Assembly: GCA_037443785.1 (NCBI GenBank)
Contig: JBBINR010000007.1
Coordinates: 43,003-107,002, forward strand
From: JAQUOA01 sp037443785
GTDB lineage: Bacteria > Bacteroidota > Ignavibacteria > UBA10030 > UBA8401
Direction of reading: 5' to 3'
Length of the DNA stretch: 64,000 bases
The notes under the pieces are model-generated. The model was not told where the DNA came from. It saw nothing but the letters and a program-made list of their open reading frames with translations, and did no database searches. Position numbers and translations under genes: made by a program. The first letter of the stretch is position 1, and each line of letters begins with the position of its first letter. Positions 29,090 through 38,062 of the stretch are shown here, in pieces.

Positions 29090-29740
29090 TTAGTCGCTGC
29101 GTTTTTTTGTCGGAGCCGGTGAACTTGATGATGATCCCCGTTCTCTCGATCCTGAATTTTGAGGCTGTGACTGCGGCGGCGACGAAACAGAAGCTGCAGG
29201 CGCCCCTGTGTTTACTGTTGGTGAAGTACTTGTTCCGGATGACGGCGGTGCATAGGTTGACGGCGAAGAATCTCGTTGTCGTGTTGTGTTGTCCGTTCCG
29301 CGTGACGGATTATCCGCTCTTCGTTTTTGCGGAGGATTTGTATTATTCCTTTGATCAGAACCAGCACTGCCGGTAACAATCACCGGTGGAGGCAGCCACC
29401 ACGGAGAAACCGGCGCTCCTGGAGAATCCGGAAAATATGGCGGTTCATAGACTGGAAGATTTGTTGCAATCCACATGCTTGGATCAATTCTGAATCCATG
29501 AGCAGACACAACACCGTACGTCTGCATATCATAATACCGATCATCCAATTCCGATCGTGAATGACACGAGAGGCAATTGTTAGAATAATTAATTTCGGAT
29601 GACATATCCATTTGCACAACAGGATGCGTGTTCCTGGATTTTATATAATCTTGCGGCGTCATTAATTGCGTATAGCACCCCGCAAGAAATATTGATGTAA
29701 TTCCAAGAGTTAAAAAAAATATTTTTAAAGACTTTTTCAT
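29090..29740 (-). CDS. Lipoprotein with a single CxxCH motif and Pro/Ser-rich tail
   Basis: 216 residues from the ATG at 29740 (the frame is open further upstream but the signal peptide begins here). Lipobox SIFLAGC, then CLSCH at about residues 58-62, which fits one covalent c-type haem. The second half is low-complexity Pro/Ser/Thr/Arg (PPSSGTSTSPTVNTG). A QKRRADNPSRGTDN segment closely resembles NRRRADGPSRD in the adjacent lipoprotein, so the two tails may share an origin. No known family recognised. Its ATG follows the stop of the upstream gene by one base. Confidence 0.7.
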   Translation of the reverse strand: MKKSLKIFFLTLGITSIFLAGCYTQLMTPQDYIKSRNTHPVVQMDMSSEINYSNNCLSCHSRSELDDRYYDMQTYGVVSAHGFRIDPSMWIATNLPVYEPPYFPDSPGAPVSPWWLPPPVIVTGSAGSDQRNNTNPPQKRRADNPSRGTDNTTRQRDSSPSTYAPPSSGTSTSPTVNTGAPAASVSSPPQSQPQNSGSRERGSSSSSPAPTKKRSD

Positions 29741-29741
29741 A

Positions 29742-30704
29742 TTAATCTCGTCTTCTTCCCGATGAACCTTCAGAGCTGCGTGATCGTCCGCCTCCACTCG
29801 ATGCTGGCGGCGCGTACGAAGGCTGAGATGAACTGCGTTGCGGCGGCGGTGAATAGGATGGCTGTCTGTTTTCACGCTGACGTTGTGCAGGCCGTGCTTG
29901 TTGTTGCGGTGCATCATTTCTTCGTGATGGTGCTACGGATGCACGCTGATTTTCCCGTTTTCGTTCTGCAGGTCGTGCTTCTTTGTTTGGATTATTTTGT
30001 GCTGGCGGAGGATTTACCGATTCACGATTTCGTGTTCCTTCATTACGTTTCCACCACGGAACTTCATCACGCGATCTCCGCGGCTGTGCAACTGTTGTTC
30101 CTTCGTCACGCGGAGAAGATTCACGGACTCTTGGTGTTGATGCGACTGTTGGTGACGGTGACGTTGGTGTTGGAATAGGACGCGACCGCTCTCGAACATT
30201 TGGAAGATCGCGGGATGGTCCATCAGCTCTTCGCCGATTTCCTGGATCAACAGTCGGCGGGTTATATCCATAAATTGGATGCTGATAATAAATTGGGTAA
30301 TGGTGATAGTAACCACCGTAATACGGCCACCATGGATCATAAACATACGGACGAGGATAAATGCAACCGTATCCATAATCAAAATAACTCCACCGCGGTC
30401 CAAATCCCCAGTATGGATCATCAAAGTATGAATAGTAATAACTTCCTATCAACGATGAATGGTAGTACGATGGATAATAATAATTGAACGAAAGACGAAA
30501 TCGCGACTGCCGATAATTGTCATCCAAATAATAATTATTATTGATCGTTACGTTACTATCGTTCACTGTCGTATCGGAAGAAACATCAGCATCATAATAC
30601 TCGCCATCATAACTGCGTGTTGCAACTTCGGTATAACAACCGCTCCACATTACTCCTGCCAGAAAGAGAAAAGGAATAGCAATTTTTTTGATGAGTAATT
30701 TCAT
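29742..30704 (-). CDS. Tyr-rich lipoprotein with Arg/Pro/Ser-rich tail, unknown function
   Basis: 320 residues. Lipobox VMWSGC after a hydrophobic leader, then a region extremely rich in Tyr, Trp and Pro (about 70-150: YYYPSYYHSS, DPWWPYYGGYYHHYP), then a disordered-looking basic tail with repeated QQARPAQRQREN/RPAERKREN-like stretches. I know no family for it. Aromatic-rich surface lipoproteins may be structural or adhesive, but that is speculation. Start supported by GGAGG. It is first of three co-directional genes ending with the FadL-like porin. Confidence 0.65.
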   Translation of the reverse strand: MKLLIKKIAIPFLFLAGVMWSGCYTEVATRSYDGEYYDADVSSDTTVNDSNVTINNNYYLDDNYRQSRFRLSFNYYYPSYYHSSLIGSYYYSYFDDPYWGFGPRWSYFDYGYGCIYPRPYVYDPWWPYYGGYYHHYPIYYQHPIYGYNPPTVDPGNRRRADGPSRDLPNVRERSRPIPTPTSPSPTVASTPRVRESSPRDEGTTVAQPRRSRDEVPWWKRNEGTRNRESVNPPPAQNNPNKEARPAERKRENQRASVAPSRRNDAPQQQARPAQRQRENRQPSYSPPPQRSSSQPSYAPPASSGGGRSRSSEGSSGRRRD

Positions 30705-30816
30705 GGCTGCCTCCGCTAAATTCTCTATATCAGAAATAACACAACATAGTATAAATTCATTCCCTTGAATATTAGACTCTTAATGTATAGTGCGGGATTA
30801 ATGGACGATAAGCAAA

Positions 30817-31584
30817 TTAAAATGTGCGGATATATTCAACCTTTAATGTCCGATTTGCAAAAGTCACATTATTTTGATTTTTTGCAATATTTTTTAAATC
30901 AAATCCTAATGTCAATCCGCTGGCAAGCGACCATCGCAATCCTGCATTTAGATAGCCATTTTTTCTTCCAAGCGAACCGGGACCATTATCGTTGAATGCA
31001 AAATCATATTCAGCTAAGAATGATAATTCACTTCCGATTGATTTTTCAATTCCAGTAAAAACATCCATATCTTTATCGCCGTCTTTTTTCTCCATACTCC
31101 AATTCACACCGCCGTGAAAGCTCAGAAATCCCAACATCGAATAATTTTTACTTCCGGCAACAAAAATTCCACGCGATTTAATTGTGAATCGTTCAAGATT
31201 GTCGATATATGTTTCTTTTCCCTGCGAATCAAACCCAAAGGCAATCGCCGGCATTGATTCCGTTTCTTCGATCAACCGATATTTCACCATGACACCGGGA
31301 AGTTTTTGCATATTGGCAGAATTTTTTCCGATGATGCCGACGCCTCCGTACGAAACTCCAAATGTCAATTTATCAAGTGCGCCGGCATAAATACCAAACA
31401 TCACTCCGCCATCTTGAAAGAAATTCGATTCGAAAGAAAATGCACCGCGTTTCAACACGCCGGCAGTCGGTGTATCTATTATATAGCGTGGTTCAATATT
31501 CGATGCGTCGCCGGCAGTATTTTGTGCAAACAGCGATGCGATGAAAATCAACGTCAACAATAAACTGGCAGCAGCTTTTTTCAT
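30817..31584 (-). CDS. Small outer-membrane barrel protein (YjbH-like C-terminal pattern)
   Basis: About 255 residues from the ATG at 31584 (the TTG at 31611 would put residues before the signal peptide). Signal peptide ends at SLFAQ. Alternating strands follow, and LAEYDFAFNDNGPGSLGRKN with a GLRWSLASGLTLGFDLKNI end recalls YjbH-type outer-membrane proteins. The last residues (LKVEYIRTF) give a terminal aromatic. Function unknown. It follows cysS by 40 bases on the same strand, but its role seems unrelated. Confidence 0.6.
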   Translation of the reverse strand: MKKAAASLLLTLIFIASLFAQNTAGDASNIEPRYIIDTPTAGVLKRGAFSFESNFFQDGGVMFGIYAGALDKLTFGVSYGGVGIIGKNSANMQKLPGVMVKYRLIEETESMPAIAFGFDSQGKETYIDNLERFTIKSRGIFVAGSKNYSMLGFLSFHGGVNWSMEKKDGDKDMDVFTGIEKSIGSELSFLAEYDFAFNDNGPGSLGRKNGYLNAGLRWSLASGLTLGFDLKNIAKNQNNVTFANRTLKVEYIRTF

Positions 31585-31623
31585 TTTTTTCTCGCTTGAT
31601 ATGATAGACAAGATGCCAAATTT

Positions 31624-33075
31624 TTATACCTTTTTCCAGAATGTTCCGTCTTTTGAATCTTCCAAAACAATTCCCGCCGCTTTCAGATCGTCACGGATTC
31701 TATCGGAGATCGCAAAGTTTTTATTCTTGCGTGCATCGTTGCGGATTGCAATAATCAGTTCCATCAATTGCGGCTCGACGGATTTAACTTGAATATTTCT
31801 TTCTGGAAACAATCCTAAAACATATTCACCGTAATTCTCAAATAATTTTTGAGCTGCTATTAAGTTCTCCAACAACGGATTCCCTCCGGGTTGCAACCAG
31901 GTATTTATTTTTGATGCTAATTCAAATAGACCGGCAATAGCTTTTGACGTATTAAAATCATCATCTAACGAACTCTGCAATTCTTTTTCAATCTCAGAAA
32001 TTTCTTTCGACCTATCGAATATTTCTGAATTTTTTACAATTCGTTGAAATTTTATCTCATCTTTCAACCTGTTAAGTGTTGAAGTTAATTTCTCCAACCC
32101 TTTTGCCGCACCTTCAATTGCCTGCTCGCTGAAATCGAGCGTGCTGCGGTAATGACTTTGCAAAATGAAGAAGCGTATCACCATCGGATCGAATTTTGTG
32201 AACGCATCTTTCAGCGTAATAAAATTGCCGAGTGACTTTCCCATTTTCTGACCATTCACGGTCACAAGATTATTGTGCATCCAATATTTTACAAATGGAT
32301 GTCCGGTTGAGCATTCGCTTTGCGCAATCTCGCATTCATGATGCGGGAATTGATTGTCCATTCCGCCACCGTGGATGTCAAATGTCTCGCCGAGATACTT
32401 CATGGACATCGCTGAACATTCCAAATGCCAGCCCGGAAATCCCAATCCCCACGGCGAGTTCCACTGCATGATGTGACTCGGTTCGGCTTTTTTCCATAAC
32501 GCAAAATCGGCAGGATGACGTTTCTCGGATTTTACATCAACGCGCGTTCCGCTTTCCGCTTCTTCCAAAATTCGTCCGGAAAGTTTTCCATACTCTTTAT
32601 CTTTGCTCACGTCGAAATAAACCGAGCCATTTATTTCGTATGCATATCCTTTTGCAAGAAGATCCTCCGTCATTGCAATTTGTTCGGGAATATGTCCGGT
32701 TGCACGCGGTGAAATATCCGGACGAAGAATATTCAGCGCATCCATATCGGCAAAATATTCGCGCGTGTACATTTCTACAACCTGCATTGGATGAAGTTTA
32801 TCTTTCTTTGCCTGCTTTGCAATTTTATCTTCGCCTTCATCCGCATCGTCCGTCAAATGTCCCACATCGGTAATATTTTGTACGTATGCGACTTTGTAAT
32901 TAAGGTAGCGCAAATACCGAACAACGATATCGAACGAGACATAACTTTTTGCATGCCCAAGATGCGACAATCCGTACACCGTCGGACCACACACGTACAT
33001 ATTAACGAGACCATCGTGAATCGGTTTAAATTCTTCTTTTTTACGGCTAAGCGAGTTATAGATTTGTAAAGACAT
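31624..33075 (-). CDS. cysS: Cysteinyl-tRNA synthetase
   Basis: 483 residues, normal length. Class I motifs: zinc/active-site start MYVCGPTVYGLSHLGHAK (HIGH-type HLGH), WHLECSAM with the second zinc Cys, GGGMDNQFPHHECEIAQ, and KMGKSLGN as the KMSKS loop. It charges tRNA-Cys. The ATG is one base past the recN stop, giving a recN-cysS pair at the end of the long housekeeping run. Confidence 0.97.
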   Translation of the reverse strand: MSLQIYNSLSRKKEEFKPIHDGLVNMYVCGPTVYGLSHLGHAKSYVSFDIVVRYLRYLNYKVAYVQNITDVGHLTDDADEGEDKIAKQAKKDKLHPMQVVEMYTREYFADMDALNILRPDISPRATGHIPEQIAMTEDLLAKGYAYEINGSVYFDVSKDKEYGKLSGRILEEAESGTRVDVKSEKRHPADFALWKKAEPSHIMQWNSPWGLGFPGWHLECSAMSMKYLGETFDIHGGGMDNQFPHHECEIAQSECSTGHPFVKYWMHNNLVTVNGQKMGKSLGNFITLKDAFTKFDPMVIRFFILQSHYRSTLDFSEQAIEGAAKGLEKLTSTLNRLKDEIKFQRIVKNSEIFDRSKEISEIEKELQSSLDDDFNTSKAIAGLFELASKINTWLQPGGNPLLENLIAAQKLFENYGEYVLGLFPERNIQVKSVEPQLMELIIAIRNDARKNKNFAISDRIRDDLKAAGIVLEDSKDGTFWKKV

Positions 33076-33076
33076 T

Positions 33077-34786
33077 CTATTTTATTCCCATTAATTCTTT
33101 TGCGCTTTTTAATCCGGCTTCGGTTACTTCCGCGCCGCTTAGCAATTTGGCAACTTCTTTCACGCGATCATCTTTGTCGAGTCTGGTCAACTTTGTTGAT
33201 GTGCGTTTATCTTTTTCCAGTTTCGCAATCGCAAAATGTGAATCGGCAAGCGCCGCTATTTGTGGAAGATGTGTTATCGCAATCACTTGATGATGCTTTG
33301 CGAGATTTTTCAAACTCAATCCGACTGCCTGGCCAATTTTTCCGCTCACACCGGTGTCAATTTCATCGAAGATCAGCAGGGGCGTCTTATCTGATTGTGC
33401 AAGCGCTGATTTCAACGCAAGCATAATGCGTGATACTTCCCCGCCAGATGCAACTTTCGCCAACGGCTTTACCTCTTCGCCAACGTTTGTTGACATAAAA
33501 AATTCTACATGATCGATTCCGTGGTTCGTTGCTTCAAACGTTTTTCCATTCAGACTTACTGCAACACCATTTTCTTTCGGATCTGCCGTTCGCTGCACAA
33601 TCTGTGTCTCAAATTTTGCTTTTGCAATTCCGAGCTCTGCGATAGAAGAAAGAATCGCTTTTTCTAATTTTTTCGATGCTGAGTTTCGGCTTTGGGTAAG
33701 CTGGTTAGCTTTTTTTCCACACTCTATGCGCAGCGAAGAAATTTCCTTATCGAGTTTTGCAATTTCGCTTTCAAAATTTTTTGCCAGAGCAAATTCTTCG
33801 CCGATTTTTTTACGATGAGCAAGAAGCGATTCAATGGTACCGCCATATTTTTTTTTCAACAGTGAAAGCATTCCGAGGCGTTCGCGAATTTCTTCTAACC
33901 GTTCAGGGTTGAATTCAATCTTGGCATTATAGTTCTGAACAAGTTTTGAAAGTTCATCAACAACTACTTCAGCAGATTTCGCTTCGCCGACCGCGTTTCC
34001 AAAATGTGCATCAATTGATGAAAGCTGTTCTAGCATCTTTCGAACTTTAACGAGCGAATCAAGAATTGAATTCTCAGCATCGTACAATAATCCGTATACA
34101 CCGTTTGTCAGCTCAGAAAGCTTTTCCGAGTTTTCGAGTATCTTCAAATCACTCTCTAACTTTTCTTCTTCACCTTCTTGCGGACTTACCGCATCAATTT
34201 CTTTGATCTGAAATTCAAACAAATCTCTTTTTGATTGAAGAAGGTCTTTCTGGTTTTGCAGTTCTCTCTTTGTTGCCGTTCGTTCAACCAATTCGCGATA
34301 CACTTTCAAATACTCTTGAATAATCGGCTGATGCCCGCCAACATCATCTAAAAATTCAATATGCGTTTCGGCGCGCAGCAGTGATTGATGTTCGTGCTGT
34401 CCGTGCATATCAACAAGAATATCGCCAATCTCTTTCAGCAGCGAAACCGAAACAGGAGAATCATTCACAAAACATCGGCTCGTTCCTTTGTTTGTAATTT
34501 CACGGCGAATAATAATTTCATTTGAAGCGTCAGTTTCGTTTGCACGCAAAATCTCGATCACTTGAGGCACGGATGAAACATCAAACACACCCTCAACAAT
34601 TGCTTTCTCCGCGCCGGTACGAATCATTTCTGAACTTGCACGTTCTCCCAGCAGCAAGCCTAGCGCATCGATTAAAATAGATTTTCCTGCGCCGGTTTCA
34701 CCGGTAATGATCGTCAGTCCCGTTGAAAATTCAACCGAGATTTCTTCGATAAGCGCATAATTTTTGATGAGGAGATTTTTCAGCAT
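33077..34786 (-). CDS. recN: DNA repair protein RecN
   Basis: 569 residues. SMC-like ATPase: Walker A TGETGAGKSILIDALGLLLG near residue 30, central coiled coil (about 160-370), signature ASGGEVSRIMLALKSALA, and Walker B LLIFDEIDTGVSG near residue 470. RecN helps process double-strand breaks. There are 58 bases between it and the preceding MqnA-like gene, so it may be expressed from the long upstream transcript. Confidence 0.96.
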   Translation of the reverse strand: MLKNLLIKNYALIEEISVEFSTGLTIITGETGAGKSILIDALGLLLGERASSEMIRTGAEKAIVEGVFDVSSVPQVIEILRANETDASNEIIIRREITNKGTSRCFVNDSPVSVSLLKEIGDILVDMHGQHEHQSLLRAETHIEFLDDVGGHQPIIQEYLKVYRELVERTATKRELQNQKDLLQSKRDLFEFQIKEIDAVSPQEGEEEKLESDLKILENSEKLSELTNGVYGLLYDAENSILDSLVKVRKMLEQLSSIDAHFGNAVGEAKSAEVVVDELSKLVQNYNAKIEFNPERLEEIRERLGMLSLLKKKYGGTIESLLAHRKKIGEEFALAKNFESEIAKLDKEISSLRIECGKKANQLTQSRNSASKKLEKAILSSIAELGIAKAKFETQIVQRTADPKENGVAVSLNGKTFEATNHGIDHVEFFMSTNVGEEVKPLAKVASGGEVSRIMLALKSALAQSDKTPLLIFDEIDTGVSGKIGQAVGLSLKNLAKHHQVIAITHLPQIAALADSHFAIAKLEKDKRTSTKLTRLDKDDRVKEVAKLLSGAEVTEAGLKSAKELMGIK

Positions 34787-34844
34787 ACGTGGTCAAGTTA
34801 CGCCGAAAATGAGAGAGTTTCAATAGAAGAAACAGCGGTACGTG

Positions 34845-35636
34845 TTATACCGCAATATTAATTTCAGGAATATCGGTCAGCATTCCGTAATAATATGCCA
34901 TACGGAAAAATTCTTCAAGTGACTGTTTCGATTCGTCATCCAAGCCGTACGAAAGATGAGAAAGAAATGAATAAATGATTTCGTTGGAAAGATGTGTTGT
35001 CTTGGAGAGCTCGTTGGAAATTAATTCAAGTGAAAGCCGTCCGCGGTGCTGCGCATCAACAAGAAGATCGCTCAGTTCCTTGTTGAGCGATTCATTTCTC
35101 ATCACCGCAATCGTATGGACAAACGGAAGTTCGGTAATATCAGACCACTCATCGACAATGTCGATGTGTGGACGTAGCGATGTTGACGAGAGTACGACAT
35201 CACCTGCTACCAACGCACAATCAGCTTTTGCAAGCATATCATCGATGGAACCTTGCACCGGAACGATTGCAGGAGCCGCATCATATTTCTCACCCAGTAC
35301 TAATCTCGTCGCAACGACATCAATCGTTGACACTGCACCAACGGCCATGGATGAAATAGCTTTCACGTTATCACGAAAATATAACCGCGTAACATTGCTG
35401 AACCCGGATGAACTAACGCCGATTGTCGGAAGCATAATCAAATCCGAACTGTTGACGGCGTAATCCATCGGTGAAATGAATGCGGCATCCATTTCTTTGC
35501 TCATCAACCGTTCGATGTGCGTAGCGGGCGTATCAAACGAAAGTTCCCCCGGAGTATCGGAGGAACTTTTGAGCGTATGAAACAATGGCTGTGATTTCAG
35601 ATCGGAAAGAGCGCCGATCGTAAATTTTGCACTCAC
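34845..35636 (-). CDS. MqnA/MqnD-family menaquinone biosynthesis-like protein
   Basis: 263 residues with the periplasmic-binding-protein fold of the futalosine-pathway enzymes: early KSQPLFHTL, HIERLMSKEMDAAFISPMDYA, the ALVAGDVVL segment, and DIVDEWSDITELPFVHTIAV, which is close to the EW...TGLPFVFA motif of MqnA. MqnA is chorismate dehydratase; MqnD converts cyclic futalosine. I cannot separate MqnA, MqnD or a paralogue from sequence alone. It overlaps the stop of rplS by 4 bases, an odd place for a menaquinone gene. No other mqn gene is in the window. Confidence 0.72.
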   Translation of the reverse strand: MSAKFTIGALSDLKSQPLFHTLKSSSDTPGELSFDTPATHIERLMSKEMDAAFISPMDYAVNSSDLIMLPTIGVSSSGFSNVTRLYFRDNVKAISSMAVGAVSTIDVVATRLVLGEKYDAAPAIVPVQGSIDDMLAKADCALVAGDVVLSSTSLRPHIDIVDEWSDITELPFVHTIAVMRNESLNKELSDLLVDAQHRGRLSLELISNELSKTTHLSNEIIYSFLSHLSYGLDDESKQSLEEFFRMAYYYGMLTDIPEINIAV

Positions 35637-35980
35637 TGATTGGAGCCTGTCTTTTGGCGGATTTGCTTTGACGCCAGTCCGCGCAAGTAATACAGTTTCG
35701 AGCGCCGCACTGAACCTTCTTTCACTTTTTCAATCTTGGAAATACGCGGAGAGTTCAACGGGAAAATTCTTTCCACGCCAACACCGTCGGAAATTTTTCT
35801 CACGGTAAATGTTGCACCCATTCCTTCGCCGCGGCGGCCGATCACGACTCCTTGAAACTGCTGAATACGTTCTTTGTCGCCTTCAACAACGCGCACATGA
35901 ACATTCAGCGTGTCGCCGACTTTAAAATCCGGCATGTCACTCTTCACGTATGCCGCTTCTACTAATTTAATCTTATCCAT
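35633..35980 (-). CDS. rplS: 50S ribosomal protein L19
   Basis: 115 residues from the ATG at 35980, preceded by GAGGT. The frame continues ten codons upstream but MDKIKLVEAAY is the usual start. Seen: PDFKVGDTLNVHVRVVEG, RIQQFQGVVIGRRG and the ERIFPLNSPRISKIEKV core. L19 sits at the 30S-50S interface. Gene order rpsP-khpA-rimM-trmD-rplS is the widely conserved arrangement. Confidence 0.97.
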   Translation of the reverse strand: MDKIKLVEAAYVKSDMPDFKVGDTLNVHVRVVEGDKERIQQFQGVVIGRRGEGMGATFTVRKISDGVGVERIFPLNSPRISKIEKVKEGSVRRSKLYYLRGLASKQIRQKTGSNQ

Positions 35981-36051
35981 ACTTACCTCGTTAATAGTGT
36001 TCCGTTTCACAACAGAACGATGATTGTTTAATAAATGTTATTGTTCAAAAA

Positions 36052-36732
36052 TTATTTGAGTAAATCTTTCCGGCGTTTCTTCGTTTTGTCCCGCCGTTCT
36101 TTCTCTCTCCATTTTGCAACTTCTTTGTGATCACCGCTTAACAAGACATCCGGTACTTTCATTCCACGAAATTCGGGAGGACGCGTATAATGCGGAGAAT
36201 CTAACATTCCGTCTTGAAACGAATCAGTCAATGCTGATTCTCCATCGCTGATTACACCCGGGATCAATCTCACCACGGCATCGGCGATTACCATCGCTGC
36301 AAGTTCTCCGCCCGTCAAGACGAAATCGCCGATCGATATTTCTTTTGTGATCAACGATTCTCTTACGCGTTCATCAATTCCTTTATAATGTCCGCAGAGA
36401 ATAATCAAATTCTTTTTTAGCGACAGACGATTCGCCATTTTCTGATCGAACTGTTCGCCGTCGGCAGTCACATAAATCACGTCATCGTACTGCCGTTCGC
36501 TTTTCAACTTCTCAACACATTCAAAAATCGGTTCCGGTTTCAGAATCATTCCGGCTCCTCCGCCGTACGGAGGAAGATCGATAATCTTGTGTTTATCATG
36601 CGCAAACGCTCGAAGATCGTGAACAACAATCTCCGCAAACTTCTTCTGCTGTGCCCGTTTCAAAATGCTTTCATTCAGCGGACTGTGAAGCAGTTGCGGC
36701 ACCGCAGAGATGATGTCAATCCGAATGCTCAC
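36052..36732 (-). CDS. trmD: tRNA (guanine-37-N1)-methyltransferase
   Basis: 226 residues, normal for TrmD. Knot-fold SAM site with LCGHYKGIDERVRE and GDFVLTGGELAAMVIADA; C-terminal DHKEVAKWREKERRDKTKKRR-type basic tail. It methylates G37 in tRNAs reading CNN/GNN-type codons and prevents frameshifting. It begins 3 bases after the rimM stop. Confidence 0.97.
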   Translation of the reverse strand: MSIRIDIISAVPQLLHSPLNESILKRAQQKKFAEIVVHDLRAFAHDKHKIIDLPPYGGGAGMILKPEPIFECVEKLKSERQYDDVIYVTADGEQFDQKMANRLSLKKNLIILCGHYKGIDERVRESLITKEISIGDFVLTGGELAAMVIADAVVRLIPGVISDGESALTDSFQDGMLDSPHYTRPPEFRGMKVPDVLLSGDHKEVAKWREKERRDKTKKRRKDLLK

Positions 36733-36735
36733 GAC

Positions 36736-37275
36736 TTACTCCAGCATTGTTCCTTCAAATAAACCCTCCGGCGGACGAACCACAATTTCTCTTTTTTCGA
36801 TATTCACTGAAAGGACGATCTCATCAACCACCGGCACCATGATAAAACCACTTTTCGTTTTCACTTCATACACTTTGTGTGCAGGATATTGAACCACATC
36901 ATGCACCGTCCCAAGTTCCTTTCCATCTTCATTCCGCACAACACACCCAAGAAGATCGTCATCAAAAAATTTCCCGCTGGGCAACTGCTTCCGATGTTGC
37001 TCTTCAACAAATAAATATTCACCCGCAATCTGTTCCGCCGCAGTCCGATCGTCGATCATCTTCAATTTCAGATAAATCTCCTCCCCGCGAGTTGTTACAC
37101 GTTCGATCTCGCAAGGCACAACGTGGCGATCGTCCCTCCCGCGGAACATTGCGAAAATTTTTTCATACTCGGGAGCAGATCTTGAATACGAAAAGATTTT
37201 CACTTCACCCCTGATACCAAAAACTTTTTTGACCTGAGCTACGGCACGAAGCGTTGTTTGATTCTTAGTCTTCAA
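36736..37275 (-). CDS. rimM: 16S rRNA processing protein RimM
   Basis: About 179 residues if started at the TTG at 37275; there is no ATG near the conserved N-terminus. The ATG at 37377 would overlap khpA by more than 110 bases and add 34 residues lacking family character. Seen: VAQVKKVFGIRGEVKIFSYS (N-terminal RimM domain), the PRC-barrel half with DDDLLGCVVRN, VYEVKTKSGFIMVPVVDEIV and IVVRPPEGLFE. RimM assists 30S head assembly with S19. The start overlaps the 3' end of khpA by 11 bases, suggesting coupling. Confidence 0.88.
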   Translation of the reverse strand: MKTKNQTTLRAVAQVKKVFGIRGEVKIFSYSRSAPEYEKIFAMFRGRDDRHVVPCEIERVTTRGEEIYLKLKMIDDRTAAEQIAGEYLFVEEQHRKQLPSGKFFDDDLLGCVVRNEDGKELGTVHDVVQYPAHKVYEVKTKSGFIMVPVVDEIVLSVNIEKREIVVRPPEGLFEGTMLE

Positions 37276-37495
37276 CTTCGAGTATCGCTCGTTTTCCGTT
37301 TTTGGCGGCAACTGCACTGAGAAGAACTCGCATTGCTTGTGCAGTTCTCCCCTGCTTTCCGATGATTTTTCCGACATCGGATTGTCCGACCTTTATCTTA
37401 AAGATAACTTTACCGTCTTTCTCCTCTTCTGTGATATGAACAGAATCAGGATTATCAACCAGTTGTTTTGCTATGAATTCAAGAAACTCACGCAT
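37265..37495 (-). CDS. khpA: KH-domain RNA-binding protein KhpA
   Basis: 76 residues, a single KH domain with the GKIIGKQGRT GxxG loop near residue 43. This small RNA-binding protein pairs with KhpB/EloR in some bacteria and is almost always encoded beside rpsP and rimM, as here. The AGGAGGTAGAT ribosome-binding site lies just before the ATG at 37495. Confidence 0.93.
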   Translation of the reverse strand: MREFLEFIAKQLVDNPDSVHITEEEKDGKVIFKIKVGQSDVGKIIGKQGRTAQAMRVLLSAVAAKNGKRAILEVED

Positions 37496-37580
37496 ATCTA
37501 CCTCCTGTAACTGTTGCCAGACAAGACTGCTTTCTGGCGGGTGAGAAGTCTGAATGTTATCTTACGATGGTGCCAAACTT

Positions 37581-38006
37581 TTACCCTTGCGCCGGAGCTT
37601 CAGCAGGTGCAGCTGCAGGACCGGATGATTTTTTCTTTGTCGCTTTGCGGCGAGCTTTACGTTCTTTTTCTTTTTGAAGCTTCAAGGTTTGCACTGCCTG
37701 CCATTTTTCGAATTCAGCTGCAATGGTCGTTTCGTCTTTTCCTTTTTTCTTCAGGTACCATTTCAACAAGATTCCTTTTCGGCTGAGCAAGTTGCGAACG
37801 GTATCGGTGGGTTGAGCGCCAACACCAAGCCAGTACAAAACGCGGGGTTCTTTCACCTCGATTGTCATCGGATTGGTATTTGGATTATAGGAACCGAGTT
37901 TTTCCAAGAATCGACCGTCGCGTTTGTAGCGACCATCGGCTGCTACGATGCGGTAGATCGGTTGTTTCTTTTTTCCGCCGCGTTGAAGTCTTATTTTTAC
38001 TGCCAC
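37581..38006 (-). CDS. rpsP: 30S ribosomal protein S16
   Basis: 141 residues. The S16 core MAVKIRLQRGGKKKQPIYRI, then DGRFLEKLGSYNP and WLGVGAQPTDTVRNLL. It has a C-terminal extension of about 55 residues (KEKERKARRKATKKKS then Pro/Ala-rich), longer than the ~80-residue E. coli protein; this Lys/Ala tail is common in Bacteroidota-type S16. Lies between ffh and khpA. Confidence 0.97.
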   Translation of the reverse strand: MAVKIRLQRGGKKKQPIYRIVAADGRYKRDGRFLEKLGSYNPNTNPMTIEVKEPRVLYWLGVGAQPTDTVRNLLSRKGILLKWYLKKKGKDETTIAAEFEKWQAVQTLKLQKEKERKARRKATKKKSSGPAAAPAEAPAQG

Positions 38007-38062
38007 TGTGTTTCTCCTTTTACTGCTGTTAATTTAATAATTGTTTTTTATTTACACTATCT

